In this document: positions 1-10,012 of the stretch, piece after piece
Layout of the letters: each line of letters starts with the position of its first letter
Numbering within the stretch: position 1 is the stretch's first letter
Source of the DNA: Perca fluviatilis
Lineage: Eukaryota; Chordata; Actinopteri; Perciformes; Percidae
DNA: 64,000 bases
Assembly: GCF_010015445.1 (NCBI RefSeq)
Contig: NC_053128.1
Coordinates: 12,176,340-12,240,339, forward strand
Direction of reading: 5' to 3'
Position numbers and translations under genes: made by a program
The notes under the pieces: generated by a model
Told to the model about the DNA's origin: nothing
What the model saw: the letters and a program-made list of their open reading frames with translations, nothing else
Databases searched by the model: none

Positions 1-334
1 CCCAAAACCTGTCATCAATTTCTCCGTTTTGTCAGCCTGCCGAAGTCACTGGTGTGAGTATATTTGGCCGAAGGCTGGTGTTAACTTTCCAATCTGACAA
101 TATCTGAACATAAATATACAGCGAAGATTAAAAATCCTCTTTCAAAAAAAGTGTTTTTTCCACCCGAGACTCCAAGGAAAAACATCCCAGGAGTTAGTAA
201 AGGTGATAGTTTTCCTGTCCGGTCAGTAGAGGGGGTATTGTGATCATCACACAGCGATGCCTTTGGAGCTCCCCGTAACTGTTTTCTGCTTCGGTGACAT
301 TTTACTGCTTTGAGTTCATTCGCCGAGTCCTCTG
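1..334 (-). other. probable stoml2 3' UTR / downstream sequence
   Basis: This is non-coding sequence immediately 3' of the stoml2 stop on the minus strand. I see no AATAAA hexamer on that strand here, so the polyadenylation site may lie beyond the left edge. No other gene is visible. Confidence 0.5.
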
Positions 335-433
335 CTATTGAGATGATTGGTTCGCATGGTCTTCACTCTTCAGCTGCGCCGCTTCTGGTACGTTTGGACC
401 CTTCTTTGCCATGGTGCTGTAAATGGTCATAGC
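335..433 (-). CDS. stoml2: stoml2 exon 10 (C-terminus and stop)
   Basis: The exon starts after CCACTCAG and encodes [20 protein letters not shown] then [12 protein letters not shown] and a TAG stop. The segment matches the position of the human tail (AMGVYGALTKAP) but is divergent, as expected of this variable end. Confidence 0.82.
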   Translation of the reverse strand, partial: AMTIYSTMAKKGPNVPEAAQLKSEDHANQSSQ

Positions 434-3400
434 CTGAGTGGAGAGAGACAGGGAGAGAAGCGTTAATGTCGCGATTGAAGACGGGGAAAAAAAAGTTACT
501 TTCTCTGGTGGCTATAACAGAGTTTCACCAAGTCAAATTGTAGGGCTCCTGCACACTGCCTGCGTGGCGTGAGCGATGTCAGCTGCGTGGCGTGTCCGTT
601 TTTTATTTTTTTATTTCGGCTCCCATTTTAACAGGTTAGAGCTTGCGCACTGCCTGCGTGACACGCACGTCTCACGCGTGCACGCTAGAAATAGAACCGA
701 CGCCTATTTTTCACACGACACGCAAGCGTGTTGGAAGCGTTTCCATGCAAAATAGAATAGGAAAAGATGTTTATATGTCATTTTGACACAAATACACATT
801 AATGAATGACATTTTGATGTTTGATAGGTTTTGACATAAATGCAGATATACAGTAAATGTAATTTAAAAAAACAATACTAAATTATCGATTTTCAAATAT
901 TGCATCTGTCTGTGAAATATTCTGTAGCCTATTTTGCCGTCAATACTGCCGACGTTGTCTTTGCTGTAATCAAATCAGTATATATTTATGTTTAACATAA
1001 AGACTTTTTTTTACCTTATTAAGACCATATTGAATGACATCTAAGACCTTTCTCACAATATCGCTTAACTTGCACTTCCCCCGTAGCTGAAGAATAAAAT
1101 CCATTTTATGTCTGTGCTATAATCCCAGAGACTCGCGCCAAGAACACGAAGGCTGATTGGCTGCGATATAAGTAGCACGCTGGTCTCATTTGTGGTCGTA
1201 ATACAGCAAAATTCTATTTGGACTAGCGAAAGAAAGAACTACAACAACACGGAATAAAAAAATAAAAAAAAGAGCATTCGAGGTAGCGTTGCATGGCTGT
1301 AGGAAAATTAAGATCCGTTTAAAATGATTTAAGACTTAGAACACAATACTTGAGCAAATTTAAAGCTTTTTATGCCTAAAAGTTTGATTTTGAAATTTGA
1401 AATTCTTTTTTTTTATTTAAGACCCCGCGGAAACCATGTACGACTCGAAAAAAATCCAAGAACAATTTTATAACGGTCACCCTGCTCTGAACAGGAATAC
1501 AAATAATGATGCGTACACGTGTACATACCTGTGTGATCATTCCGCTCATGTCCCCGGTATTAGAGGGCAGGAGGATGGTGTTGGACTCTTTGGCGAGTTT
1601 GGAGAAAGCAGACACATACTGCTCGGCTACACTCAGCGAGGCTGCCGCATCTCCGTTCTGTACGATGCATGATAAGAAAAGAATCAAAATGAACTTCCAT
1701 GAATAAGACTGCGATCATGGGTATCGCTAATAAAAAAAACTTCAACTATCTCTTCACCTGCTGGGTCAGAGCCTCTGACAGCATACAGATAGCCTTAGCT
1801 TTTGCCTCTGCTCTGGCCAGAACTGCTTGGGCCTCACCTGGAGGGAACACAATAATCGATCAGTGACATAAAACGTAACAAAGAGCAGCGGATGAACAGG
1901 AGAAAACAAGTGGCCTCCCTTTAAGCAACGAGGCTGGGTAAAAAACTGCAGGGATAAAACAACTAAACTTGGACTCTAAGTGCACCCACCAGCTGCTTTA
2001 TTGATCTGCTCTGCTTTTTCACCCTCCGAGGCCAGAATCTGAGCTCGTTTCTGACCCTCAGCGACATTGATGGCCGCTTCCCTCATCCCTTCAGAGTCCA
2101 ACACCGTGGCTCTCTTCTTACGCTCGGCCTCCACCTACAGAGTGGAATAAAATACATATGTCTGTTAAAACATTTTATGTCATTAATCTCACCCAGATCT
2201 GAGCCAGAATCTCACCAGTAAAATCCAGAATTTTATACTCGGCTTGCTACAGTCAAAACATGACCTCCTGGGCGTGCCGTACAAAAAAACTAAATGTTTC
2301 TGACAGACTTAGAAGATTTAACCCTTGTGTTGTCCTCGGGTCAAATTTGACCCGTTCTCAAAACTTCTATAAGAGAAATATGGGTTTCTTTTTAACCAAA
2401 TTACCCAAAACGTTAAGTACAACTGCAAGTCCTTGATCACTACTTTCATTGAATTTTGGGTATTCAATGTTATATCATTTGAAAATGATTTAAAACCTGA
2501 CTAAACTTTGAGATACACATTTGTGATTTCATCCATCAACATAGGTTCCTCTAATATTAGTCAAAATAATTCTTCATTTCAAAATTAGGTATAATTTCCT
2601 ATAAATGAAATGTATTGACGAAAACAAATACGTGTAGTGGTAATAAGTTGGTCTTAGTGAAAAATAGCATTGAAAACGTCAAAAAAAGTGACTAAAACAG
2701 TGAAAAAAAGTGCTTTCAAAAAGGGACAAAAATGTCATGAAATGTGTCAAAAAAATATTAATTAATTTAATTTAATAAAAAAAACTTGTTAATTTTGACC
2801 CAGAAGGACAACAAGTTCCTGGTCAACCGGAAGACAACACAAGGGTTAAAAAAATTACATTTGCTGATGAAGGTATTTGAGTTTAAAGGTCCCATGGCAT
2901 GAAAATGTCACTTTATGAGGGTTTTTTAACATAAATATCCGTTCTCCCAGCCTGCCTATGGTCCCCCAGTGGCTAGAAATGGTGATAGGTGTAAACCGAG
3001 CCCTGGGTATCCTGCTCTGCCTTTGAGAAAATGAAAGCTCAGATGGGCCGATCTGGAACCTTGCTCCTTATGAGGTCATAAGGAGCAAGGTTACCTCCCC
3101 TTTCTCTGCTTTGCCCACCCAGAGAATTTGGCCCACCCATGAGAGAGAGAGAGACATTATGGCTGCCTGCCTGGCTCTAGTGGCTGTAATTCTGCACCAA
3201 GGCTGAATTTCGGGAAAGAGACTTCAGATACAGTATTAGGGGACCACTAAGGCCTATATAAAAGAGACTTCAGATACAGTATTAGGGGACCACTAAGGCC
3301 TATATAAAAGAGACTTCAGATACAGTATTAGGGGACCACTAAGGTCTATATAAAAGACACTTCAGATACAGTATTAGGGGACCACTAAGGCCTATATAAA

Positions 3401-6400
3401 AGAGACTTCAGATACAGTATTAGGGGACCACTAAGGCCTATATAAAAGCATCCAAACAGCACCATGTCATGGGACCTTTAAAACCCCTTTTTACACACGT
3501 TAACACAGTTAACAGGAATACAAACGGAGGAGGTGAGGTTCTTGGGTGTCCACAGTGATCTAAATCAGACGAAGGCTATCAGCAATATATATTGGTTCTA
3601 TTTGCCCCACCTGCATCTGCATGGACTCCTTGACACGAGGTGGAACGTGTATATCTTTGATTTCATAACGGAGGCAGCGGATCCCCCACTCATCTGAAGC
3701 CTGGTTGATGGAGTGGACGATGTTGGAATTGAGGGACTCCCTTTCCTTGAAAAAAAAATCAAATACAAATGTAAACAAACTAAAAATTGTAACGTCACAT
3801 GTGCTTGCGACACCTTTCGTTACAATTCGCTACAAGCAGTTAGTTTGTCATTACCCTGAAGACTTTGTCCAGTGTGAGTTTGCCTAATTCTGAACGCATG
3901 GTGGTCTGCGCCAACTGTGTCACGGCATATTCTGGCTCCTCGACACCGTAACTGGCCTGGCAACAAACAGAATGGGTCAAAAGACAAAACAAATGGTATT
4001 ACTTTTGATCAGAGTATAACAACACAAGTGAGGAGACCAATCAATTCCAGCATGAAGGAGTTTCTTAACAGCATACCTTAAAAGGGTCTAGGATCCTTAA
4101 GTAAAGCACTCCATCGATCTGTAGTGTTACATTATCTGTAAAAGCAAACATGTCATTTTAAATATACAGTGCCTTGCGAAAGTATTCGGCCCCCTTGAAC
4201 GTTTCGACCTTTTGCCACATTTCAGGCCTCAAACATAAAGATATAAAACTGTAATTTTTTGTGAAGAATCAACAACAAGTGGGTCCCAATTATGAAGTGG
4301 AACGAAATTCATTGGCTATTTCAAACTTTTTTAACAAATAAAAAACTGAAAAAGTGGGCGTGCAAAATTATTCAGCCCCTTTACTTTCAGTGCAGCAAAC
4401 TCTCTCCAGAAGTTCAGTGAGGATCTCTGAATGATCCAATGTTGACCTAAATGACTAATGATGATAAATAGAATCCAGCTGTGTGTAATCAAGTCTCCGT
4501 ATAAATGCACCTGCTCTGTGATAGTCTCAGAGGTCCGTGTAAGCGCAGAGAGCATCATGAAGAACAAGGAACACACCAGGCAGGTCCGAGATACTGTTGT
4601 GGAGAAGTTTAAAGCCGGATTTGGATACAAAAAGATTTCCCAAGCTTTAAACATCCCAAGGAGCACTGTGCAAGCGATAATATTGAAATGGAAGGAGTAT
4701 CAGACCACTACAAATCTACGAAGACCCGGCCGTCCCTCTAAACTTTCAGCTCATACAATGAGAAGACTGATCAGAGATGCAGCCAAGAGGCCCATGATCA
4801 CTCTGGATGAACTGCAGAGATCTACAGCTGAGGTGGGAGACTCTGTCCATAGGACAACAATCAGTCGTATACTGCACAAATCTGGCCTTCATGGAAGAGT
4901 GGCAAGAAGAAAGCCATTTCTTAAAGATATCCATAAAAAGTGTTGTTTAAAGTTTGCCAAAAGCCACCTGGGAGACACACCAAACATGTGGAAGAAGGTG
5001 CTGTGGTCAGATGAAACCAAAATCAAACTTTTTGGCAACAATGCAAAACGTTATGTTTGGCGTAAAAGCCACACAGCTCATCACCCTGAACACACCATCC
5101 CCACTGTCAAACATGGTGGTGGCAGCATCATGGTTTGGGCCTGCTTTTCTTCAGCAGGGACAGGGAAGATGGTTAAAATTGATGGGAAGATGGATGGAGC
5201 CAAATACAGGACCATTCTGGAAGAAAACCTGATGGAGTCTGCAAAAGACCTGAGACTGGGACGGAGATTTGTCTTCCAACAAGACAATGATCCAAAACAT
5301 AAAGCAAAATCTACAATGGAATGGTTCACAAATAAACATATCCAGGTGTTAGAATGGCCAAGTCAAAGTCCAGACCTGAATCCAATCGAGAATCTGTGGA
5401 AAGAACTGAAAACTGCTGTTCACAAACGCTCTCCATCCAACCTCACTGAGCTCGAGCTGTTTTGCAAGGAGGAATGGGCAAAAATGTCCGTCTCTCGATG
5501 TGCAAAACTGATAGAGACATACCCCAGCGACTTACAGCTGTAATCGCAGCAAAAGGTGGCGCTACAAAGTATTAACTTAAGGGGGCTGAATAATTTTGCA
5601 CGCCCAATATTTCAGTTTTTTATTTGTTTAAAAGGTTTGAAATATCCAATAAATTTCGTTCCACTTCATGATTGTGTCCCACTTGTTGTTGATTCTTCAC
5701 AAAAAATTACAGTTTTATATCTTTATGTTTGAGGCCTGAAATGTGGCAAAAGGTCGAAAAGTTCAAGGGGGCCGAATACTTTCGCAAGGCACTGTACCTG
5801 TGTAATATAATAAATAAAGTAGAAAAGTAAATATAATGTGTCTAGGAACTTATGTCACACTTTAGAATTGAACACTGTATTGATCCCGTACCTAGAGATA
5901 CTGCAGACTGCTCCGGCACATCAATGACAATCTCTTTGAGACTCTGCACATAGCGCACTCGGTCAAGTATGGGTATGAGGAAGTTCAGACCCTAAAAGAG
6001 AAAAGAGCCTTGTTGAGCTTTTGGTTTTTATCCCGCCCCACCCTCGTTCCCCAGAGTAATATTTGACATTAGGGATCAGGGTTAATACCGGCTCTAGGAT
6101 CCGGTGGAAGCGACCCATTCTCTCCACCACCCAGGCTTCCTGCTGGGGCACAAACAGGACCACGGTGTTCATGGGCAGGCTGGACGCCCATCGCTGCTGG
6201 GCGGGCGTAACCCACAACCGGGGCGCGGCCCGCTGGGTTTGCTACAGAGACACACGGTCAAGAAAAAGAAAACCCAATGCCATCAGATTGTAGAACTTTA
6301 GCTTGGTGAATGAATTTCCAATTTGAAAATGTATCCTCAAAATATGCTTTTCAAATCCTTGCTGCAACAGTGACTTGTCTACGACGAAAATGGACAGGGC

Positions 6401-6953
6401 TGCGACTGATCACCATTCTATTTTGATGAATCAATTGATTGTTTAGTCCATAGGAAGTCAGAGAAACTGTGCAAAATGGCCCTAACCATTTCCAAGAGCC
6501 ATAGCTGACAGCTGTACACGGTATGTGCAGCCCATTTAACAGTCAGCAACCCCAAGATATTGATTTTACAATAAGAAAATGCTGTTTATTTTGTACTTGT
6601 ACAAACAACTTCTGCTGTCATTTGTTTTGGTCTGAAAGGGTTTTCTGTTGACATGTTAACTCTATGTTAGTAGCCTACCTGTATTTACTCTTTGTTTATC
6701 TGTTTGTTTGTTGTAACCTTTATGTATATATTTTGTTAGTGTCAGCACTAGAAAAGTGTTTATTTAAAATGTGTCTGAATAATCCTATAGTGGATGGGCC
6801 GCATAGACACAAAAGTAAACAATTCATTCATTCACGCAGCAAATACAGATGTCTGTGACGCATCCACGTTACGCCAAAATGTACACATATCTTTTATTAC
6901 ATGGCAATTGTAGTTGCTCTATAAATGATACTTGGGCAATCATTCCACCTCTA

Positions 6954-6992
<39 letters not shown>

Positions 6993-7722
6993 GTAATTGA
7001 GAAGTGAACCACTTTCAAGTTTGTTGACTTATGTAAAATATGTTTGCTTCTGCTCACTTTTAGTATTGTTTTTTTATTTCAGATTTTGCTCAATATATAT
7101 ACAGTATCTCACAAAAGTGAGTAGACCCCTCACATTTTGGTAAATGGGACAACACTGAAGAAATTACACTTTGCTACAATGTAAAGTATTAAGTTTACAG
7201 CTTGTATAACAGTGTAAATGTGCTGTCCCCTCAAAATAACTCAACACACAGCCATTAATGTCTAAACCGCTGGCAACAAAAGTGAGTACACCCCTATGTT
7301 AAATTCCCATAGAGGCAGGCAGATGTTTATTTTTAAAGGCCAGTTATTTCATGGATCCAGGATACTATGCATCTTGATAAAGTTCCCTTGTGCCTTTGGA
7401 ATTAAAATAGCCCCACATCATCACATACCCTTCACAATACCTAGAGATTGGCGTACTTTCCATAAAATCATCTCTAAATGCACATCAAACCAGCTATTAG
7501 GCTAACCAACATAAAACAATATATATATATATATATATATTATTACTGTAAAGATGCAGTATGCATGTATGTATCCTTGCATGTTTGTCGTCCTATATTA
7601 TGTATAAAGTTAGGTTAACAGTGTGAAGGTTTTACATGTCATAATGGTACATGTTCTCTCTACTTTCTATTGAATAGTTAGCATGTCAGTCAGTGGTCAT
7701 CTTCATAGATATACGTATGTCA

Positions 7723-7802
<80 letters not shown>

Positions 7803-8020
7803 GTCAACTCTTGTTAAATTGGTACGGACTGAGTGGCACTTTTATGAGGATGAAGAGTGACATTTGGTGGATTATTAACACTCTGATGCACGCTGAATGA
7901 CACCCGCATTACCGACGGCTGGGAAAGAACTCCCAGAATGTGGGCACATGCTAACAAACCGGATGTGCTATTTACCTGAAGAAGGGCCCCGCCGGTCCGA
8001 CACAGCGTTCGTAACATCAT
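335..8020 (-). CDS. stoml2: stoml2, stomatin-like protein 2, mitochondrial (complete, 10 exons)
   Basis: The coding exons on the minus strand are 8020-7976, 6241-6089, 5991-5892, 4135-4077, 3956-3855, 3745-3611, 2134-1990, 1837-1758, 1657-1529 and 433-335. All have GT..AG borders and consistent phases, giving 348 residues; the human protein, from memory, is about 356. The product starts [15 protein letters not shown], a basic mitochondrial-type presequence. The SPFH/stomatin domain follows from [19 protein letters not shown] (about residue 40) through [20 protein letters not shown]. Next comes a charged Ala/Glu/Lys helical segment ([12 protein letters not shown] to [13 protein letters not shown]) and the conserved [18 protein letters not shown] block. 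The C-terminus ([12 protein letters not shown] to NQSSQ) is divergent. In this family SLP-2 sits on the matrix side of the inner membrane, binds cardiolipin and prohibitins, and scaffolds respiratory complexes and the YME1L/PARL proteases. Either of two adjacent ATGs could be the start. Confidence 0.95.
434..1528 (-). other. stoml2 intron 9
   Basis: The intron has no coding sequence. Around 540-760 is a stretch with two diverged copies of CACTGCCTGCGTG and other CGTG-rich words, which looks like a dispersed mobile remnant. The rest is A/T-rich unique-looking sequence. Confidence 0.55.
1529..1657 (-). CDS. stoml2: stoml2 exon 9
   Basis: This is a 43-codon exon encoding [37 protein letters not shown] and SGMITQ, a block almost identical across vertebrate SLP-2. 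The donor is CAG|GTATGT. Confidence 0.96.
1758..1837 (-). CDS. stoml2: stoml2 exon 8
   Basis: The exon encodes [20 protein letters not shown] then SEALTQQ, an Ala-rich helix typical of the family. It starts after CCTCCAG and ends at CAG|GTGAAG. Confidence 0.94.
1990..2134 (-). CDS. stoml2: stoml2 exon 7
   Basis: The exon encodes [20 protein letters not shown] followed by [20 protein letters not shown] and AEQINKAA. This is the charged helical region after the SPFH domain. It ends in phase 1 at GCTG|GTGGGT. Confidence 0.95.
2322..2845. mobile_element. TTAA-flanked MITE (piggyBac-like) in stoml2 intron 6
   Basis: The terminal inverted repeats CCCTTGTGTTGTC and GACAACACAAGGG are flanked on both sides by TTAA (2318-2321 and 2846-2849). 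The roughly 520-bp A/T-rich interior has no transposase. TTAA duplications are characteristic of piggyBac-type transposition, so I read this as a non-autonomous copy. The sub-terminal sequence (CCGGGTCAA-like words) is also inverted. Confidence 0.75.
2887..3477. mobile_element. TTAA-flanked MITE with internal 46-bp tandem repeat
   Basis: The ends AGGTCCCATGGCATG and CATGTCATGGGACCT are inverted and flanked by TTAA on both sides. The interior contains a short hairpin (CTTGCTCCTTATGAGGTC with its complement, near 3060-3092) and five tandem 46-bp units at about 3218-3448. A second copy of the family in the other orientation lies at about 12858-13215. Confidence 0.75.
3218..3448. repeat. minisatellite, 46-bp unit, five copies
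   Basis: The unit contains CAGATACAGTATTAGGGGAC followed by CACTAAGGCCTATATAAAAG. Copies are nearly identical, with a few substitutions such as GGTCTA for GGCCTA. The array sits inside the TTAA-flanked element. Confidence 0.85.
3611..3745 (-). CDS. stoml2: stoml2 exon 6
   Basis: This is a 45-codon exon running from [20 protein letters not shown] through [16 protein letters not shown] to RVKESMQMQ, the most conserved part of the protein. The acceptor follows a T-rich tract and the donor is CAG|GTGGGG. Confidence 0.96.
3855..3956 (-). CDS. stoml2: stoml2 exon 5
   Basis: This is a 34-codon exon encoding [20 protein letters not shown] then [14 protein letters not shown], central SPFH domain. 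The donor is AGG|GTAATG. Confidence 0.95.
4077..4135 (-). CDS. stoml2: stoml2 exon 4
   Basis: The exon encodes [19 protein letters not shown], a strongly conserved stomatin-family block. The acceptor is TTACAG and the donor AAG|GTATGC. The Tc1 transposon at 4167-5794 begins only about 30 bases upstream of this exon, inside the preceding intron. Confidence 0.95.
4167..5794 (+). mobile_element. full-length Tc1/mariner-type DNA transposon
   Basis: The element is 1,628 bp, flanked by TA at 4165-4166 and 5795-5796. Its ends CAGTGCCTTGCGAAAGTATT are identical and inverted. The inverted repeats run about 215 bp on each side (4167 to about 4383, and about 5580 to 5794) with only scattered differences. 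It carries one uninterrupted transposase frame. It sits in intron 3 of stoml2 in the opposite orientation to the gene, close to the exon 4 acceptor. Confidence 0.93.
4557..5543 (+). CDS. Tc1-like transposase, apparently intact
   Basis: The frame encodes 328 residues from the ATG of [18 protein letters not shown]; it is open for 33 codons upstream, but this start matches the family. The N-terminal paired-type helix-turn-helix DNA-binding region includes [18 protein letters not shown], then a GRPSKL hinge (the GRPR-like motif) and a second HTH. The catalytic DD34E-type triad is visible in [13 protein letters not shown] (D), FQQDNDPKH (D) and [15 protein letters not shown] (E). No stop or frameshift interrupts it, and the length is close to the usual 340. 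It would cut and paste the surrounding element at TA sites. Whether it is active cannot be told from sequence alone. Confidence 0.93.
   Translation: MKNKEHTRQVRDTVVEKFKAGFGYKKISQALNIPRSTVQAIILKWKEYQTTTNLRRPGRPSKLSAHTMRRLIRDAAKRPMITLDELQRSTAEVGDSVHRTTISRILHKSGLHGRVARRKPFLKDIHKKCCLKFAKSHLGDTPNMWKKVLWSDETKIKLFGNNAKRYVWRKSHTAHHPEHTIPTVKHGGGSIMVWACFSSAGTGKMVKIDGKMDGAKYRTILEENLMESAKDLRLGRRFVFQQDNDPKHKAKSTMEWFTNKHIQVLEWPSQSPDLNPIENLWKELKTAVHKRSPSNLTELELFCKEEWAKMSVSRCAKLIETYPSDLQL
5892..5991 (-). CDS. stoml2: stoml2 exon 3
   Basis: The exon encodes [20 protein letters not shown] followed by [13 protein letters not shown], core SPFH domain. It starts after TTTTAG and ends at CTAG|GTACGG. It leaves one base of a codon, which exon 4 completes as Asp. 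Confidence 0.95.
6089..6241 (-). CDS. stoml2: stoml2 exon 2
   Basis: This is a 51-codon, phase 0-0 exon beginning [10 protein letters not shown]. It runs through the family signature [18 protein letters not shown] and HRILEP at the start of the SPFH domain. The acceptor is CTCTGTAG and the donor is CCG|GTATTA. Confidence 0.95.
6370..6600. mobile_element. hAT-type repeat remnant in stoml2 intron 1
   Basis: The stretch begins AGGGCTGCGACTGATCACC, like the common GGGCTGCAACTAACGATT ends of non-autonomous fish hAT elements. It continues with ATGAATCAATTGATTGTTTAG. The other end is not recognisable. Confidence 0.4.
6957..6990. repeat. (AAT)n microsatellite
   Basis: Uninterrupted ATA/AAT trinucleotide repeat in stoml2 intron 1. 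Confidence 0.9.
7099..7505. mobile_element. decayed Tc1-like element fragment
   Basis: CAGTATCTCACAAAAGTGAG followed by TAGACCCCTCACATTTTGGT is the terminal repeat type of a second Tc1-like family, with a sub-terminal copy GCAACAAAAGTGAGTACACC near 7272. No transposase frame or matching right end survives. Confidence 0.6.
7728..7800. repeat. (TA)n microsatellite
   Basis: About 36 TA dinucleotides without interruption, roughly 180 bases inside the intron from the stoml2 exon 1 donor. Confidence 0.95.
7976..8020 (-). CDS. stoml2: stoml2 exon 1 (start codon and presequence)
   Basis: The exon encodes [15 protein letters not shown] and ends in CAG before GTAAAT, in phase 0. Tandem ATGs lie at 8020 and 8017. 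The Arg-rich, acid-free start fits a mitochondrial targeting signal. The 5' UTR lies to the right and its start cannot be fixed. Confidence 0.88.
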
Positions 8021-8227
8021 TTCATGAAGTTCAGTGATTGTGAAAGGACGGTTCAGCTTCGTAGACCGGACTCTACACAAACTCTGGGCTCATAATGTAA
8101 TGACCCTTACCAGTCAGGAAATGAAAGTTACATCAGTGGTGCAACGGTGGAAAACCTCGGGCTGCAATAACCGAACGGCTATGGTTCCGCTAGCACGATA
8201 ATGTTATCTGCAACTGTTAATACTAAC

Positions 8228-8260
8228 TTACTACTACTACTACTACTACTACTACTAGGC

Positions 8261-8307
<47 letters not shown>

Positions 8308-8323
8308 TAATAATAATAATAAT
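8228..8323. repeat. (ACT)n and (AAT)n microsatellites
   Basis: An ACT trinucleotide run (8228-8257) is followed within a few bases by an AAT run to about 8323. The array lies about 200 bases upstream of the stoml2 start codon, within the divergent intergenic region. Confidence 0.9.
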
Positions 8324-9600
8324 ACAAACATTCTTTTAATTATGTATTTGTTTGGTACTTTTTTGGCCAGTACAGGTCTGCATTTAAGATATTCTGAAGC
8401 CAAAACATGAAAACCTTCCCCTAATATTTTGGCCTATAAGGTATATAAGGATAAGGAAACTATTGTGTTACCTAGTACTGTGCCCTAAAGTTACCCAGCA
8501 TTTACAAAGACAGGCAGATCCTAACCAAGTACAGGCTCAGTGACGATAAAAGTAGCAATCAAAATAAGAAAAGACACAAAAAATCATGGCAAACAAAATA
8601 AAACAGAATGGGCCTACATGGTCACTGATCGACAGACAGGTGAGGGGAGATACACCTTCTCCTACAATGTAACACGTTCAATTAAACAACAAACATTTAC
8701 TTTAATTGATTAAATAAATGTCAGGACCCAATGCAATGACTCACTAAAACACACGATGGTGCTGTTGGTTTTGTCTTAGCTTTGCCACAGTTGTATGGTG
8801 CAGACCATATTCAGATTTACCAAATTTAATTTAATGTTTGGGATCCCTAATGGCATGGCCGTTCAAAAGGCATGTGATAAAAAGGTTTATAAACCTAACC
8901 TGACTTGATACTTCAGCAAATGATGCTAAATCATTTTTAATAGTAGGCTATGCAGCAACTATATAGCCAAATACAATACTGCAACAACACACAAAAACAT
9001 ATGTGGGAATGCTGTTAATGCATTAAAACAACCATACATAAGAAATAAAAGAGAATTGAGAAACTAAGAAATCAGTAATGTTGTGTGTTGCAAACACAAA
9101 AGGAGAAGTCCAAGACATGCAAATTGTAATTGTCCATTCACATCAAATTCAATTAAGAATACATGTTGTCTAAAATTACATTGCAAATGAATAAAGAAAA
9201 CTATAATTAAGTTTTTTAAGTATAGTAACAATTAAACATTATTTCTTTTATTTTATTTTTGTTAAAAGGTCACTTTTTAAACACTTGTGTTTTACTATTT
9301 AAAATAACTTGTATATTACTTTTAAAAAAATGGTATATATTTGCTTTTATTCATATTTTTACTAGTTGACTTTGTTTGTGTTCTGTTTACTTAACTTGTT
9401 TCTATTTATTCAATTATTTATGCGCACTACTGAAAGAGCTGCTGAACAGTTATTGTACTCTGAGCACAATGACAACAACAGATCTATCTACCTATCTAAA
9501 CATATTATTTAAAGCTATGAAAAAGCAATGAAACAGCTCAAAATGTCACTCTTGTAAAAAGTTACAGGTGTTTGTTGTGCCCAGGATGTGTGCGTCACCT
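8324..9600. other. intergenic sequence between divergent stoml2 and unc13b
   Basis: This is A/T-rich sequence with no convincing coding frame, RNA gene or complete mobile element. It separates two genes transcribed away from each other. Confidence 0.5.
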
Positions 9601-9609
9601 GTTTCTTCC

Positions 9610-9800
9610 TCTAACCTGTCCCTCACAGCGATTGGTCGGATTTATTTTTAAGCGGCTCTGCCCTCCAGTGCGGTACTGTATTTTGATTGGATACCTCGGA
9701 CGCCAGTAACAGGTGCCTCGACCCCGCCTTTCCCCTCTCTCTCTATCTCCGTGCCCTCAGGTTGTTCGTCAGTCTGAAAACCTGTGATGAGAGTTTTAAC
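9610..9800 (+). promoter_or_regulatory. candidate unc13b promoter
   Basis: Two ATTGG boxes (inverted CCAAT) lie at 9631-9635 and 9686-9690. They are within a stretch more G/C-rich than its surroundings, a few hundred bases upstream of the unc13b ATG at 10013. No TATA box is evident. The transcription start is not determinable by eye. Confidence 0.4.
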
Positions 9801-9801
9801 A

Positions 9802-9870
9802 ATGGCGTGGCCGTGGCGGGGGGCTGCTGCCGCTCTTGCCCCGAGTCCAGAATCAGAAAACCACTTGTAA
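9802..9870 (+). other. candidate upstream ORF in the unc13b leader (22 codons)
   Basis: An ATG in a strong context (ACAATGG) opens a short frame beginning MAWPWRGAAAALAPSPESEN and ending at TAA. It lies 143 bases upstream of the unc13b start. If the leader includes this part, it could dampen translation. There is no direct evidence that it is transcribed. Confidence 0.3.
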
Positions 9871-10012
9871 ACCTCGAGTTGGAGCTTATCGGCGATTTTG
9901 AAAAGTAATTTGACGGTTGACAATGATACCGGAGAGACTATAGCTAAATCTCCGCTGACAGCCTGCTCTACAAACTGTGAGACTACTGGACTGTCGCTGG
10001 AAGCGCTTTGCC

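Noticed and set aside
4331..4666. Minus-strand frame across the left inverted repeat of the Tc1 element
   Set aside because: Overlaps the transposase start on the other strand and resembles nothing; explained by the inverted repeat.
8179..8410. Short frames rich in Ile, Leu and Ser near 8.2-8.4 kb
   Set aside because: Translations of the (ACT)n and (AAT)n microsatellites.
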